A stretch of 64,000 nucleotides of DNA from Salvia splendens (Eukaryota; Streptophyta; Magnoliopsida; Lamiales; Lamiaceae), in assembly GCF_004379255.2 (NCBI RefSeq), contig NC_056045.1, positions 12,303,593-12,367,592 on the forward strand, read 5' to 3'. The notes beneath the pieces were generated by a model, which saw only the letters and a list, made by a program, of their open reading frames with translations, did no database searches and was not told the DNA's origin. A program made the translations under genes and the position numbers. Below, piece after piece: positions 11,180 through 24,400 of this stretch. Position 1 is the stretch's first letter. Each line of letters begins with the position of its first letter.

Positions 11180-14100
11180 TCACATAAACAGCTCGGGAAA
11201 CTTTTCTTTCATCTTATCTTCTAACTCCCACGTAGCTTCTTCGGGGCCATGGTGCTTCCACAACACCTTCACGGACGCTATCGACTTGTTTCGTAGCTCT
11301 TGTACCTTTCGATCTAGGATTGCTTCGGGCCTTTCCTCGTAGCTCATGTCGGGGGTTAGGATCACTTCCTCTTGGTGAATCACATGTTTGGGGTCAAACA
11401 CGTACTTGCGCAACTGCGACACGTGGAACACGTTATGCACGTTTCCAAAGCTGGGAGGTAACGCCAAACGATACGCTACAGGACCTACTTCGTCGATGAT
11501 CTCGTACGGTCCCACAAAACGCGGTTTCAGCTTGCCCTTCACTCCAAATCTCACAGCTCCTCTCGTCGGGGACACTTTCAAGAACACTTTGTCACCAACG
11601 TCGAATTTGATTTCCGTTCGACGTACGTCCGCATACGACTTCTGTCTATCTTGAGCTTCCTTGATCCTTGCGCGGATTTGATGCACAATTTCAGTCATCT
11701 CCTTTATAGCATCGGGCCCTAACATCTTTCTCTCGCCGACTTCATCCCAGTAAAGTGGGGATTGACACTTCCTGCCATACAAGGCTTCGTACGGGGCCAT
11801 ATCGATCGTCGCTTGATAGCTATTGTTGTAGGCGAATTCAACCAAAGGTAGAACCGTTTCCCAACTTTCCCCTCGATCTAAGACGACAGCTCGCAACATA
11901 TCTTCAAGTGTCTGAATCGTCCTCTCTGATTGCCCGTCCGATTGCGGGTGATAAGCAGTACTAAAATTCAACTGTGTGCCCAATTCGCGTTGCAAACTCA
12001 TCCAAAACTTTGATGTGAACTTCGTATCGCGGTCGGATACAATGGTCTTTGGCACTCCATGCAATCGCACAATCTCGTTCACGTAGAGCTTTGCTAGTTT
12101 GTCCGCGCCATAAGTAATCTTAATCGGTAAGAAGTGCGCGCTTTTAGTAAGTCGATCAATGATCACCCAGATCGCAGTGTTGCCCTTCGGTGACCTTGGC
12201 AAACCCGTCACGAAATCCATAGCTAGATGCTCCCACTTCCATTCAGGAATTTCGAGCGGTTGCAGCTTCCCATATGGCCGTTGGTGTAAGGCCTTCACTT
12301 GTTGGCATGCTAGACATCGTTCCACAAAAGACGCTACGTCTCCTTTCATTCCATTCCACCAAAACCGTTGTTTCAAATCCCGATACATCTTCGTGCTTCC
12401 GGGGTGTGCGGTGTAAGGCGTGTCGTGCGCTTCACTCAAAATCTCCTCTTTTAGCACCTCATTGCTCGGCACACACAATCGTCCATCGTACGTCAAGGCA
12501 TTATCCGCCTCCTCACGGTAATGATCAAGCTCCTCGGCTCGCACCTTCGCACGTAACTCCTCCAACTTTCCATCACGTCGCTGGGCTTCTATGAGCTTGG
12601 TCCTCAAATCTGGCTCAATCACTAGCGTCGCCAAACTTGCACCTACTGTCTCGGGCGCTTTTACTATCTCCAAACTCATCTTGTCGAACTCGTGAATCAA
12701 CGCTTCCTCTTGCGTTAGGAAATAAGCTAGTTGAGGTTGGTTCTTCCTACTCAAGGCATCGGCGACCACGTTCGCCTTGCCCGGATGGTAATTAATACCG
12801 CAGTCATAGTCCTTCACGACCTCTAACCAACGCCGTTGTCGCATGTTTAGCTCCTTCTGCTCGAAGAAGTACTTGAGACTCTTGTGATCCGTATAGATTT
12901 CGCATCTCACTCCATAGAGATGATGTCTCCAAATTTTCAGCGCGTGCACCACTGCTGCTAACGCCAAATCATGCGTCGGAAAATTCAACTCATTTGGTCT
13001 CAACTGTCGGGAAGCATATGCTATCACCTTCCCATCCTGCATCAACACGCATCCTAGTCCTACTTTTGACGCGTCCGTGTAGACGGCGAAGTCCTTGTCG
13101 GGTTCTGGTACCGCTAGGACTGGTGCTGTAGTCAATTTCTCCTTCAACAGTTGGAAACTCGCCTCGCACTCTGGCGTCCAAACTACCTTGATTCCCTTCT
13201 TTAGTAGTTGCGTCATCGGTCTCGCAATCTTAGAGAATCCTTCAATGAAGCGTCGATAATATCCCGCCAATCCCAAGAAACTGCGGATTTCACTTGGCGT
13301 TTTCGGTGATTTCCAATTCTGTACGGCCTCGACCTTTGCTGGGTCTACTTGAATCCCATTTGCCGTCACAATATGACCAAGGAAGTTCACTCGAGTCAGC
13401 CAAAACTCACACTTACTAAACTTGGCATAAAGTTTCTCTCTTTGCAACGTTTCCAACACTGTTCGTAGGTGCTGTCCATGCTCCTCCTCGTTCTTCGAGT
13501 ATACCAACACGTCGTCGATGAAGACTAACACAAACTGGTCAAGATACTCGTGGAAAACTCGGTTCATCAAGTCCATAAAAACGGCTGGGGCGTTGGTCAG
13601 ACCAAACGGCATCACGACGAACTCATAATGGCCATAACGAGTGCGAAAAGCAGTCTTAGGCACATCCTCTCGTCGGACCTTTAGTTGATGATACCCTGAT
13701 CTCAAATCCATTTTCGAGAATACGCCCGCTCCTCGAAGTTGGTCAAACAAGTCGTCAATCCTTGGCAGTGGGTACTTATTCTTCAAAGTCATCTTGTTTA
13801 GCTCACGATAGTCGATGCACATTCTCATCGTTCCGTCCTTCTTCTTAACGAACAGAACTGGCGCTCCCCATGGTGACACACTGGGTCGAATGAAACCCAA
13901 GTCCAACAGTTCCTGCAACTGGACCTTCAACTCGGCCAACTCCTTAGGGGCCATTCGGTATGGCGCCTTTGATACTGGCGCTGATCCTGGTTCTAAATCA
14001 ATGGTGAACTCCACCTGTCTGTCGGGTGGCGGTCCTGGTAAAGCTTCGGGGAACACCTCGGGAAAATCTCGCACCACTGCCACGTCTTCCACCCTCAATT

Positions 14101-15655
14101 CTTTCTTTTCTTCCCCATTCAAGTATACCAGATACGCCGGACGTCCTTTCCTTATCATCGTAGTTGCTTGCAATGCGGAGATTATGGAGGTTCGTCGGTT
14201 CATGGAGATCCCATACAAGATAGTCGGCTCTTCGCCCGGGGCTTGAAAGGAAATCTGCCTCTGTTTACAGTAAATCGTTGCGTGGTTCTCGGTAAGCCAA
14301 TCCATTCCCAAAATTATGTCTACGTTCTCCAAAGGCATAACGTGCAAGAGATGGGCCACTACTTCTAGTTCTCCTAACACAAACTCTATGTTCGAGCAAG
14401 TTCTCACAATATCAATCAATCCTCCAACCGGTGAGGACACATTCAAACTCGATTCAAGCATAGCAGTAGGGAGTTCTAAGGCATTCACACATGACATGGA
14501 AATAAAAGAATGCGAAGCACCCGTATCAAACAGCACAATAATAGGCAGTTGTTGGAGCGTTCCCATACCTGCCAAATTTTCCTTGTCCTTGATGGCTTGG
14601 GGTTCCTTCCCTTGATTCCCCTTGAGTGCATATGCCCTTGCTTGCTGTGGGGCCACTTGTCGGATTGGTTGAGGCTGCTGTGGTGGTCTCTGTCCTTGCC
14701 CATTCTTCACTCCACTTTTGTTATTGTTTGGGCATTCTCGAGACATGTGCCCGTTTCCACCGCAGGCATAACACCGAATGCCTCCAACTCGGCACTCCCC
14801 AACATGATGCTTGGAGCACCGATTACAGTAGGGTGTTCTCTGTGGGTTTCCCCTCTGTTGTGGCACAATTTGGCGCCCATGATTCTGTGGTTGCCGAAAA
14901 GTGGAGAAACGCCTCTTGTTGTCAAAAGAAACTCGGTTTCCCTCCCATTTCCTCTTTTCTCTAAAGTTCGCTTGGGGTGCAGATGGGGTAGGGTTTGTTG
15001 TCCTCTCATTCTTGGGCAGTGCTTCCTCCACATCTAAGGCACAGCCCAGCACCTCGGAATAAGGAATTCCCCTCCGACTAGCCACTGCGACCCTTATCTC
15101 TGTCCTAAGGCCAGAACGGAACTTCGCGGCCATCTTCTCGTCTGTATCCACCAATTCTGGCGCATAGCGAGTCATCTCACATAGGGCGCGGTCGTACTCT
15201 GTGACCGTCATACTTCCTTGCTTCAACGTGTGGAACTCCACTACCTTCGCCCGCCGATAACTTTCCGGAACATACTTGTTGTACACCTCTTCCTTAAAAT
15301 CCTCCCAAGTAAGCGCCTCACGGCGAGCGGGGTCCATGGTTCTCTTCTTTGTTTCCCACCAAAAGTCAGCGGGTCCTGTCAGCTGATAAGTCACGCAGGC
15401 CAGGCGTTCTCTGTCCGTGCATCCCATGAACTCAAAGATACGCTCAATATCGCGCACCCATGCCTCCGCCTTCGGGGGCTCTCCCAATCCATCAAACTTA
15501 GGTGGGTTCTCTTTCCGAAAGGCTTTGATGTACTCCCTTTCGTTTGGTTGGGGTAGAGGTGGTGGTGGAGGCGGGGGTGGATTGCCGACACTTCCTTCCG
15601 TCTGCTCCCCCACATTGTTCTCCACACGCGGACCACGTCTACGTCTCGGGGGCAT
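11180..15655 (-). CDS. Intact Gag-Pol polyprotein of the inner Tekay-like element (1491 aa)
   Basis: A single open frame starting [10 protein letters not shown]. Order by residue: Pro-rich N terminus 22-40; gag domain about 50-215; CCHC knuckle [14 protein letters not shown] 295-308; protease DTGA 377-380; RT about 565-730 with Asp650 in [12 protein letters not shown] and the pair Asp714-Asp715 in FIDD; RNase H about 850-970 with Asp861, Asp923 and Asp967; integrase zinc site His1077, His1084, Cys1114, Cys1117; integrase catalytic Asp1147, Asp1208, Glu1244 (35 residues between the last two); GPY motif 1382-1384; chromodomain-like end about 1441-1490 ([19 protein letters not shown]). No frameshift separates gag from pol, as is usual for Tekay. 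All catalytic residues that I can check are present, so it may be active. Confidence 0.95.
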   Translation of the reverse strand: MPPRRRRGPRVENNVGEQTEGSVGNPPPPPPPPLPQPNEREYIKAFRKENPPKFDGLGEPPKAEAWVRDIERIFEFMGCTDRERLACVTYQLTGPADFWWETKKRTMDPARREALTWEDFKEEVYNKYVPESYRRAKVVEFHTLKQGSMTVTEYDRALCEMTRYAPELVDTDEKMAAKFRSGLRTEIRVAVASRRGIPYSEVLGCALDVEEALPKNERTTNPTPSAPQANFREKRKWEGNRVSFDNKRRFSTFRQPQNHGRQIVPQQRGNPQRTPYCNRCSKHHVGECRVGGIRCYACGGNGHMSRECPNNNKSGVKNGQGQRPPQQPQPIRQVAPQQARAYALKGNQGKEPQAIKDKENLAGMGTLQQLPIIVLFDTGASHSFISMSCVNALELPTAMLESSLNVSSPVGGLIDIVRTCSNIEFVLGELEVVAHLLHVMPLENVDIILGMDWLTENHATIYCKQRQISFQAPGEEPTILYGISMNRRTSIISALQATTMIRKGRPAYLVYLNGEEKKELRVEDVAVVRDFPEVFPEALPGPPPDRQVEFTIDLEPGSAPVSKAPYRMAPKELAELKVQLQELLDLGFIRPSVSPWGAPVLFVKKKDGTMRMCIDYRELNKMTLKNKYPLPRIDDLFDQLRGAGVFSKMDLRSGYHQLKVRREDVPKTAFRTRYGHYEFVVMPFGLTNAPAVFMDLMNRVFHEYLDQFVLVFIDDVLVYSKNEEEHGQHLRTVLETLQREKLYAKFSKCEFWLTRVNFLGHIVTANGIQVDPAKVEAVQNWKSPKTPSEIRSFLGLAGYYRRFIEGFSKIARPMTQLLKKGIKVVWTPECEASFQLLKEKLTTAPVLAVPEPDKDFAVYTDASKVGLGCVLMQDGKVIAYASRQLRPNELNFPTHDLALAAVVHALKIWRHHLYGVRCEIYTDHKSLKYFFEQKELNMRQRRWLEVVKDYDCGINYHPGKANVVADALSRKNQPQLAYFLTQEEALIHEFDKMSLEIVKAPETVGASLATLVIEPDLRTKLIEAQRRDGKLEELRAKVRAEELDHYREEADNALTYDGRLCVPSNEVLKEEILSEAHDTPYTAHPGSTKMYRDLKQRFWWNGMKGDVASFVERCLACQQVKALHQRPYGKLQPLEIPEWKWEHLAMDFVTGLPRSPKGNTAIWVIIDRLTKSAHFLPIKITYGADKLAKLYVNEIVRLHGVPKTIVSDRDTKFTSKFWMSLQRELGTQLNFSTAYHPQSDGQSERTIQTLEDMLRAVVLDRGESWETVLPLVEFAYNNSYQATIDMAPYEALYGRKCQSPLYWDEVGERKMLGPDAIKEMTEIVHQIRARIKEAQDRQKSYADVRRTEIKFDVGDKVFLKVSPTRGAVRFGVKGKLKPRFVGPYEIIDEVGPVAYRLALPPSFGNVHNVFHVSQLRKYVFDPKHVIHQEEVILTPDMSYEERPEAILDRKVQELRNKSIASVKVLWKHHGPEEATWELEDKMKEKFPELFM

Positions 15656-15883
15656 GTTGATCTAAAACACAGGTTAGCACCGTTGTGAGTACATCGTTAT
15701 TAAAACATCATCGCTTTCATGCACGCGTACGATACGATAAAACACAATTACTTAAAAGCACGTGAAGAGGGAAACTTCCATAAACAACGTGGAAAGGAAA
15801 AACAAAAGCATTCGTTCGGAAAACAAAAAGGTGCTACTTCCACTGTCTTAACAACTTAAGGAAAAGAAAACAACATCACACAT

Positions 15884-16486
15884 CTATCTAGTGCTAATAT
15901 CCTCTTCCGGGTCTTCTTCCTCTTCCGGGTCCTCTTCCTCTTCTACGTGGTACTCATCAATCATACGGAGATCTTCTTCGTCATCCATACTATCATCCGT
16001 GTTAACATCCACGTAGTCATCTTCAAAACCCGGGACCATGCCTTCTTGTGGTACGGCTTCTCTTACTGCCGTTGGTTTAACCTCGATCACATCTTTGTCT
16101 TCCCAAAAGGTCTAATCTTCTTCTTTCTCTGTCGATGGTGGTCGCTCGGAACATGAGTCAATCAAAGCACAGGTTAAGGCCTTTAGAAAACCTTTCATGT
16201 CGCCGGCCATCATCTGGTTTCTTGGTTCGTACCACGTGAACCGACTGGCTGTTGTTTCCAACCAAGACTCCCAATTGTCGGGCATCAACTCAATTAGTCT
16301 TCTTATGCCACCATAGGCCGTTACATGGTACCCGTAGACATCTCGCCATAGGGTCTCAAAACGGGCGACAACCTCTCTCAAAGCCTTGCCTTCCTCTCTC
16401 TCATAGTGGTCGTAATCGTAAATCGCTTGTCGCATTCTAGCACTATACTGACTGCTCTTAAGCGCGGTTTGTTTCGTTCGTACCAT
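15884..16486 (-). CDS. Pre-gag ORF of the inner element with histone H3-like N terminus
   Basis: Extra ORF between leader and gag. The ATG (16486 reading left) directly follows an in-frame TAG, so this Met is the first possible one. The N terminus is M then VRTKQTALKS, 8 of 10 identical to the histone H3 tail ARTKQTARKS, with H3 Lys4 and Lys9 positions kept. Residues 41-48 are ARFETLWR; LMPDNWESWLET follows near 70; both are shared with the outer pre-gag ORF. A TAG at 16112-16114 ends 124 codons. The same frame then continues to 15884 with a strongly acidic tail (EEEEDPEEEEDPEED). Whether the stop is a mutation or is read through is not visible. Bases 16487-17077 are leader, and 15656-15883 are spacer before gag-pol. 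Function unknown. Confidence 0.65.
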
Positions 16487-17077
16487 CTACGCGGAGACGA
16501 AAATTTCTTTTAAAACACCAAATTGTATTATTGTTTGAAAAAAGTTGTTAAGTTTGTCGCGTAGTTCGAAAGTTTGTCGTTGTCTTAACGTTTCATATCT
16601 TTGCATGCTATCGTTGTAGTATTTTCGCGCATAAAACACATTTAGCAACATCACTTAGTTCATACACACAAGTATTCATGCCATATCGGTATCACCTTTG
16701 CACATAAAATACATGTCTCAATTATCATGCCAATCATACTTGTACTTCCACGAAACCATGCTATTACAACATCATAATCATAAACATAGCACATGCTCAA
16801 GGTATTATGTCAATCATGCTCGTATAACCATTCCATTACAACTCATCCTCATGCATATCATTCACTCCCATGCATAAACTTGTCAATGTCATATCATATC
16901 ATCATACATTTTCATGCACTACTCTTCCATACTTCCAACAATTTAAACATACCTCACTTTCATCGGTTGAGCGTGATGCCTGGATGTTGAGCCTTCATGA
17001 CACTTCTAGTCAAATAAGGGTTCACTAACTTAGACTTAAAGTGAAAGAAGACTCTCGGACCAGAGCGAAAGAACAAA

Positions 17078-17089
17078 GCTCTGATACCA
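17078..17089 (-). promoter_or_regulatory. tRNA-Met primer-binding site of the inner element
   Basis: TGGTATCAGAGC on the minus strand, three bases (gag) after the 5' LTR end, the same spacing as in the outer element. Confidence 0.92.
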
Positions 17090-17092
17090 CTC

Positions 17093-20000
17093 TGTCACGA
17101 CCGCCCATACAAGGGGTACCACAAACGCGGCGATCGTGACCGACATGCATGGATTTCAATTAAAAAAAAAACTTAATTAATTTTGAAGAAAGGAAAACAA
17201 CTTAGTTTAAAGATTTTAACGTTATTATTTTTTTGAAAGGACATAAGATAAAAGAATACTTTTAAAAAAAAGGACAACGGAAAAGTTAGACTTAAGAAAT
17301 ACATCAATTAAAAGTTTAAGTAAAACACGCATTAAACTTAAATCTCAGAGAAAACCATTTTCAAAAGACAACGTAGATGCACGTTTAAAACCTAACACCA
17401 CCATACATGTTCCAACACCAAAACGAAAAGCTTAAGATCTTAAGACATAAATTAAAACATAGCAGCGGATAAAAGGGTTCAAGGAGAGTCAAGGATCACG
17501 CCTATGTATGACGACACAACGTATCCTAAGTTCTCTAGCCAGCTCAACATCCACCGCAACATCCCGCTCAACCTGCAAAATTTTAAAAAGAAATTGCAGG
17601 GCTGAGTACTTGTTGTACTCAATGGGCTCATGCCGAAAATATTTATCAAGTTATGTCATCCATACCAGTGATCTCGAGTTTTATACGCAGTAAAGAAAAA
17701 TATCACGAGAACACAAAAAGTTTCATAGACTGGCCAGTCAAATAATCTCCCCACTTTCACATCAATCCAACAATCACAATCACAGTGCGACGAAAGTGTG
17801 GCCACACTATTCGCCCACGAGACCGGCCGACTTGCAAGGACGGCTCACGATCCCACCAGTGTACACAGCCCGATAGGGTTTACGGCCCTACTCGGACCCG
17901 AATTCGTTTCACAACACAGCCATATAGCCTAACGGAGTAAACTCATACGAACTAGGCATCAGGCACACAATCTCATAACAAAAACATCATGGCATGACAT
18001 AACAGTTAAACCACCCTTATATCTCCACATAATATTTTTCGGAAAAGTAAAGAGGTTTGAAAAGAAAGCCCACCTCGTTCTCTTAGCAAAATCACAACCC
18101 AACTTAGCAACTCTCGATCCTCGAGTTCACGAAAACACAACACCCTTGTCAACGACAACACAAGTCAGCCTCACACAAAAACATACTACTATGCATGTCC
18201 TATCGCTTCACTCTCATTGTTCTCATCAATCCCAAAGCCCAACATACATCACAAGGGTATAAAACACACGTAACACATTTCAACTTATCGCAAGTGATTT
18301 CAACATTTAAACACGTTCCTTGCACATACATGCATCATATAGTACTTTTAAACTTGAAACTAAGTGTCATTTAATCAAGGCAGAAAACTGGCAGAATTGC
18401 GCGACCGTTTTGTAAAAATCACTTTAAATTCACCCGACCTCAAAACATGCTAATTTTTTGGTCACGATACAGAGGACACATTCAAGTTCATCCATGAAAA
18501 TTTTCATATCGAAATCACGTCATTTAGTCAGTCATATCACATATTGAACTCTCTGGTCGGAACATACGATTTCCGACAGTATTGCGCAGTTCATTTGAAA
18601 AATTCACCATAATTTCATACGATGCCCAAAAAGGCTGAAAATTTTACACAATACAGAAGACACATCAAATATTCATATCGTTCAAGAATTACATCAATCG
18701 GAGTTCATTTGGTCAGTCAAACAGAAAATGAAACATTCATGACGAGAACTCGCGTTTCTGGCCGATTTGCGCAGTCGACTTCAAACATTTATTAAAAATT
18801 CATTTTTCGATAAAACAGGCTGAAATTTACACGAGATACCGAAAACATCTTGAAGTTTACTCAGTAAAAATTTCGTAGCAAAATTCGTTCGTTTGATGCG
18901 TCGACTTCAGATCATAAGTCACTGGTCGAGCATCACAGAATTCTGGTTCAAATCCGAAAATAGGGTTTTTAAATTTCCACAACGAAAACACCGATTCTTC
19001 ATGCTCGAAAACACATCATCATGCTTACACATTCCTCAAACACATATTTGCATACCAACTCATATTTTTCACAATTATTTCGATCCAATCACATGTGAAT
19101 TCAACCAACAACGCAAAACCAAACAAGTTCATACGAACATACAATTCCCTCCCGTTAAAACTTTCGATCTATCGAACCTACGCTCTCTACATGCATGTAG
19201 GACTCAAAACATGGTTCAAAAACGGAAGAGGAGTAGAAGTGAGCAATTATACCTTCCTTTGGCAAAAACCAATCGGTAGAAGCGAAGAACAAGGCGATTC
19301 GTCGGAGATTCTTGAAGGAAACTCCAATGGATGCAAGAATAAGCTTGAATGGAGGTTTTTGGAGATGGGAGAGTGGGGAAGAAGGCAAAACCGTGTGGGA
19401 GTGAGGGTGAGGAGAGAGTGGCGTGAAAAAGAAATAGTGGCTAGGGTTAAGGCTTTTAATATTTATAGTCTAGGTTAAAATCCCACACCTAATGAATTAA
19501 TTAAATTGTGGGAGGAATAAATTAAATAAAAATCTCCCAATTAGAGCACAAAGTAGGCGTGCATAATGAGGGGGGGGGGGTTTAATTCAATATTTGCTTA
19601 TTTAATAACAATGAGATATAGCAATATTTACTTGGAGAGAATATTCATAAATTAGGAAATAAAGGTGAATATTCCATAAACAAGGGAACAAAAATAAATT
19701 AAATCTCCAAGTAGGAATTAATGTGGTGGGGGCCGAGAATTTCAAGAGGAAATTTGTACAAGGAAATTATTTAAATCCCCAATTAAATAGAATAGGATTT
19801 AAATTTGGTAATTCCTTTATGGAAAAAGGCTCCCATAAAAAGGCAATAATTAATTAAATTCCCACAAGGAAAATAAGTGCCTAGGGGCGTGTGATATGGA
19901 GGAACAATAGAAGAAAAATATTCACATCCTCAATTAATTAGGCATAGGAATTTATTTGAATAAAAAGGGATCCCACAAATTAGGAAACAAATAAATTACT

Positions 20001-20551
20001 CTCCAACTTTATTGGAGGGGGCCAAAATTGATAGGCTAAATAGCCAAGGAAAAATACCCCAACTCTCTATTTATTTTGGGTGAAGAAATAAATTATCACA
20101 TGATTTAATTGGATTAAATTCAAAGGAAGGGAGTCAATAAAGCACCAATTAATCAAGGGATTAATTCATTCTCCTATAGGAGATTTTCGAAAACTCCCAA
20201 GGAAAAATAAAATGGAGTTCGAATTTCTTGTAGTATAATTTACGGTCCATGGGTTTGGATTTAATTTGGATTAAAGTCCCAAAATAATTTAATTAAATCC
20301 ACAAAAGAAGTACTATCTCAATAATTAGGAAGGGCCGGATATTTCAATAAATTGACTTGAGAAAGAATAAATGCATGATCCTATTAATTATTTCCCCATA
20401 TTGGAATGACATAAAGTCTCAAGCTCATCATTCACATTAACCATGACAATTTATTTCACGCAAAGCACTTAATCACATAAAATCAAACGTTTCAAAATTC
20501 CAAAATTCCAATAACATAATAAAAAGGGTCACAAAAGTTTGGGATGTTACA
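17093..20551 (-). repeat. 5' LTR of the inner retrotransposon
   Basis: 3459 bp; by eye about eight to ten single-base differences from the 3' LTR. The minus-strand TATA box is at 19460-19468. LTRs of several kb are usual for Tekay/Del elements. Confidence 0.92.
19460..19468 (-). promoter_or_regulatory. TATA box in the 5' LTR of the inner element
   Basis: CTATAAATA on the minus strand, at the same position as in the other LTR; likely promoter for the element's transcript. Confidence 0.5.
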
Positions 20552-20556
20552 GGTCA
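20552..20556 (+). other. Target-site duplication, right, of the inner element
   Basis: ggtca directly after the LTR end gatgttaca; partner of 7332-7336. Confidence 0.85.
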
Positions 20557-20988
20557 CCATTGAGGTGGTCACCAGTGAGGATCCCTGAGGCCCAGACACC
20601 TATGGAACATGCTACAACGACAGACACTTCAGCAAAGAGGCACAGACAGGGTAAGGCCCCAGCTTGTACTCTTACCGACTTGAACAATCAGCCATGTACG
20701 GTGGGTACTGATCGTTTACAGCCTCTATCCACGACCCCGCGCGTATCTCCAGCTGAGGGGACTTCTCCGGTCTCTGTTTACCACCCACCGACTTCAGAGG
20801 AGCTCAAGTTTAATGCTTGGATATTTAGTCATTTTGATGAGATGACTCGTGGACGATATAGGCCAGGAGGGAGTCGTATGACTGCCATCGTCATTAGCAG
20901 TTCTGATGATGAAGACATTGAAGAAGAGCCAGAAGAAGATATGACCTGCAAGTCAGAAGCCAGTGTCACGAAACCTACAACACCTTAG
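20557..20988 (+). pseudogene. Pre-gag ORF of the outer element, 3' part
   Basis: Continues the frame of 6767-7336 exactly once the insertion and one copy of the ggtca duplication are discounted. It is Thr/Pro/Ser-rich, then has EELKFNAWIFSHFDEMTRG, then a short acidic tail (SSSDDEDIEEEPEEDM), and ends at TAG 20986-20988. The acidic tail parallels the Glu/Asp-rich end of the inner ORF. Bases 20989-21411 separate it from gag and hold no feature that I can support. Confidence 0.65.
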
Positions 20989-21411
20989 TAGTAAAGTAGA
21001 TGTGATCACTGTACTTATCCGAAACAGACCCGCTGTGAGACTGTTCGGTTATGTGTTTTTGTTTTGGGTGTAGTAGCTACTACTTTTGTATGATGTATAT
21101 ATGGGTACATGTATTTCATGTTTAGGTCTTGACGATGTTTTGGATAGTATTGTGATGCTTGTAAAACTATATCTTGTACAAAAAAAAAAGTCCTCTTGGT
21201 TATCCAAAAGGCAATTTTCACATGTATATACATATATGTTCATATTTTCAATGACTCCCTATCCTTATTGTTATTATTGATTCGATTGTATTGTTGAATA
21301 ATTTTAATCTGACACAATACAAATAGCGTTATTTAGTTATTTACTAAATGGTTTTATCCCATATATATATACACGTAAAGCCTTATAAAAAAAATGTTTT
21401 GTCAATTTAGA

Positions 21412-24400
21412 ATGCCACCAATGAGGATTGGGCGACCCCGAGGGAGAGGGAGAGGAAGAGGAATTGGAGTAGTGCCACCACCCGAACATGAAGAATTTGA
21501 GGAACAACGTGAAATAACTCCACCACCCCCACCACCTCTAGTATCAGATCGAAGAAAAGAAGAGATTTTCCTGAAACAAAAACCACCAATATTTGATGGT
21601 ATGGGTGATCCTACGGATGCAGAAACTTGGATACGCACAATTGAACGCATTTTCAACTTATTTCACTTCACATATCCAGAGCGCTTAATTTGTGTGCCTT
21701 TCCAATTAAAAGGGTCGGCAGATTACTGGTGGGAGGCACGCAAAAAAATAATGGGGGCTCAAGAGTTAACTAATATGACCTGGGAGCAATTCAAGGAAGG
21801 ATTCTATGAGAAATATATTCCCAAAAGTTACCGGAAGAATAAGGAAATGGAATTTTATAATCTGAAACAAGGGAGGATGTCAGTAACAGATTACGAGCGT
21901 ATATTCACTGACATGTCCAGATATGCCCCGGATCAGGTTAACACAGAGGAAAAATTGGCTGAAAAATTTTGTGGTGGGTTAAGACATGAAATAAGAATGG
22001 CACTGGCAAGCCATGGTGGATTATCTTATTCTGAATCTCTTCAACGAGCGCTTGCCATTGAGTCAGCAATGCCAGTAGAGAAACCTATGCCTAGTGTACC
22101 ACCGCCACGTGCTCAAATTCAAAGTCCAGGAGACAAAAGAAAGTGGGATGGTAATCAAACTCAGTGTGAACAAAAGAAACCATGGTATGGCCAAGATCGT
22201 GCGCAGAACTTTCCAAGACAGCTCACTTTCAATTCAGCGGGAAGCCGACCAAGTCCCATTCCATGCTCCAATTGTAACAAGATACATAATGGGATATGTA
22301 GAGCCGGGACTGAAGCTTGTTATAAGTGTGGTAAAATTGGTCATTTTGCAAAAAATTGTCCAACCAAGTCTTATGGAAGGGGTACAGGACCCTATCCACT
22401 AGGACAACACTCCCAGCTACGGGCGGTAAATGTACAACCTCAGAGAGGTCAGCAACAACCCCCACGATGTCTGCAACACCATCAACTGAGGCTTCCAACA
22501 CAGGCCAGGGCCTACGCACTGAGGCGGGAGCAACCTGAGGGAGAAAAAGGAAATCTGGCAGGTATGGCCATGCTACTTGACATACCTGTCATTTTATTAT
22601 TTGATACTGGAGCTTCACATTCTTTTATATCGGACTCTTGTGTTGATACCTTGAGACTGACAACTGAACCAGCTGAATATAAAATCAAGGTAACCTCACC
22701 CGTCGGAGGAATTATAGAAATCACTCGAACTTGCTCGAACATAGAAGTCTTATTGGGGGAACATAGGATCCTAGTTAGTAATTTGAAGGTCCTGAAAATG
22801 TGTGATGTTGACCTTATACTAGGAATGGATTGGTTGGCTGAAAACCATGTCACCATCCAATGTAAAGAAAGAAAAATTTTCTTTCAAAACACAAGCGAAG
22901 CACTAGCACGTTTCTATGGGGTCACCATGAATAAACGACAATCCATAATCTCTGCCTTACATGCAGCAACATTAATAAGAAAAGGGTGTTCCGCTTACCT
23001 CGTTTACCAGAACGAGGAACATAAGAAAAAAATGGAAATCGGGGATGTGAACGTCGTGCGTGAGTTTCCAGACGTGTTTCCTGATGTTCTACCTGGGTTA
23101 CCACCTGATAGACAACTGGAATTTAACATTGATTTGGAACCTGGATCTGTCCCAATATCGAAAGCACCATACCGGATGGCGGCAAAGGAATTGGGAGAAC
23201 TCAAGATACAGTTACAGGAACTCATGGATCTAGGCTTTATCAGACCTAGCACTTCACCATGGGGAGCTCCTGTACTCTTTGTCAAAAAGAAGGATGGATC
23301 GCTAAGAATGTGTATTGACTATCGGGAACTGAACAAGCTAACACTTAAGAATAAATACCCATTGCCGAGGATAGACGATTTGTTCGATCAGCTCAAGGAT
23401 GCTAGGGTATTCTCCAAAATGGATTTAAGATCCGGCTATCACCAGTTAAGGATTCGACCAGAAGATGTACCCAAAACGGCTTTTCGCACCCGATATGGTC
23501 ATTATGAATTTTTAGTAATGCCTTTTGGATTGACTAATGCCCTTGCTGTATTTATGGATCTAATGAATCGCGTATTCCATCCCTATCTGGATAAGTTCGT
23601 CTTGGTCTTCATAGACGACATACTCATCTACTCGAAGGGTGTAAAGGAACATGAAGAACACCTCAGAGTTGCATTAGAAACCTTGAGGACTGAAAAGCTC
23701 TATGCAAAATTTAGCAAATGTGAATTTTGGCTAAATGAGGTGAACTTCCTTGGACATGTGGTAACTGCGGAAGGCATTCGAGTGGATCCGGCAAAAGTGG
23801 AGGCTATACAAAACTGGAAACCACCAACCACCCCTAGTGAAATTCGAAGCTTCCTTGGGTTGGCCGGCTACTACAGAAGGTTCATTGAAGGTTTCTCCAA
23901 GATTTCTAGGCCAATGACGCAACAACTTAAAAAGGGCATCAGGTTTGTGTGGACATCAGAATGCGAACATAGCTTCCAACTGCTGAAGGAAAAATTAACA
24001 ACAGCTCCGGTGTTAGCAGTCCCTGAATCAGGAACAAGCTATGTAATTTACACAGATGCCTCAAAGAATGGGTTGGGTTGTGTGTTGATGCAAAATGAGA
24101 AAGTAATTGCTTATGCGTCACTACAACTGAGGCCCCAAGAGATGAATTACCCGACACATGATTTGGAATTAGCCGCGGTAGTACATGCTCTGAAAATATG
24201 GAGGCACCACCTTTATGGAGCTCGATGTGAGATTTTCACTGATCATAAGAGTCTCAAATACTTCTTTGAACAAAAGGAACTGAATATGCGACAGAGAAGA
24301 TGGCTGGAATTAGTGAAAGATTACGATTGTGGCATAAACTACCACCCAGGCAAGGCTAATGTGGTAGCTGATGCTCTTAGTCGAAAATCTTAGCAGTTAG

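Larger units (their letters stand above)
7337..20551 (-). mobile_element. Inner LTR retrotransposon, Ty3/gypsy chromovirus (Tekay/Del-like), nested in the outer element
   Basis: Bounded by target duplications ggtca at 7332-7336 and 20552-20556. In minus orientation: 5' LTR 20551-17093, primer site, pre-gag ORF, intact gag-pol, purine tract, 3' LTR 11135-7679. Then comes an unusual tail, 7678-7346, which repeats the primer-site-proximal leader, and finally the bases tgtcac at 7337-7342, identical to an LTR terminus. With intact gag-pol and near-identical LTRs it looks potentially autonomous. Confidence 0.92.

Noticed and set aside
11388..15636. Many ORFs opposite the inner gag-pol
   Set aside because: They lie antisense to a long conserved coding frame and are shadows of it.
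21015..21280. Short ORFs on both strands between pre-gag and gag of the outer element
   Set aside because: They are 60-70 codons, overlap on opposite strands, and match nothing; treated as untranslated spacer.
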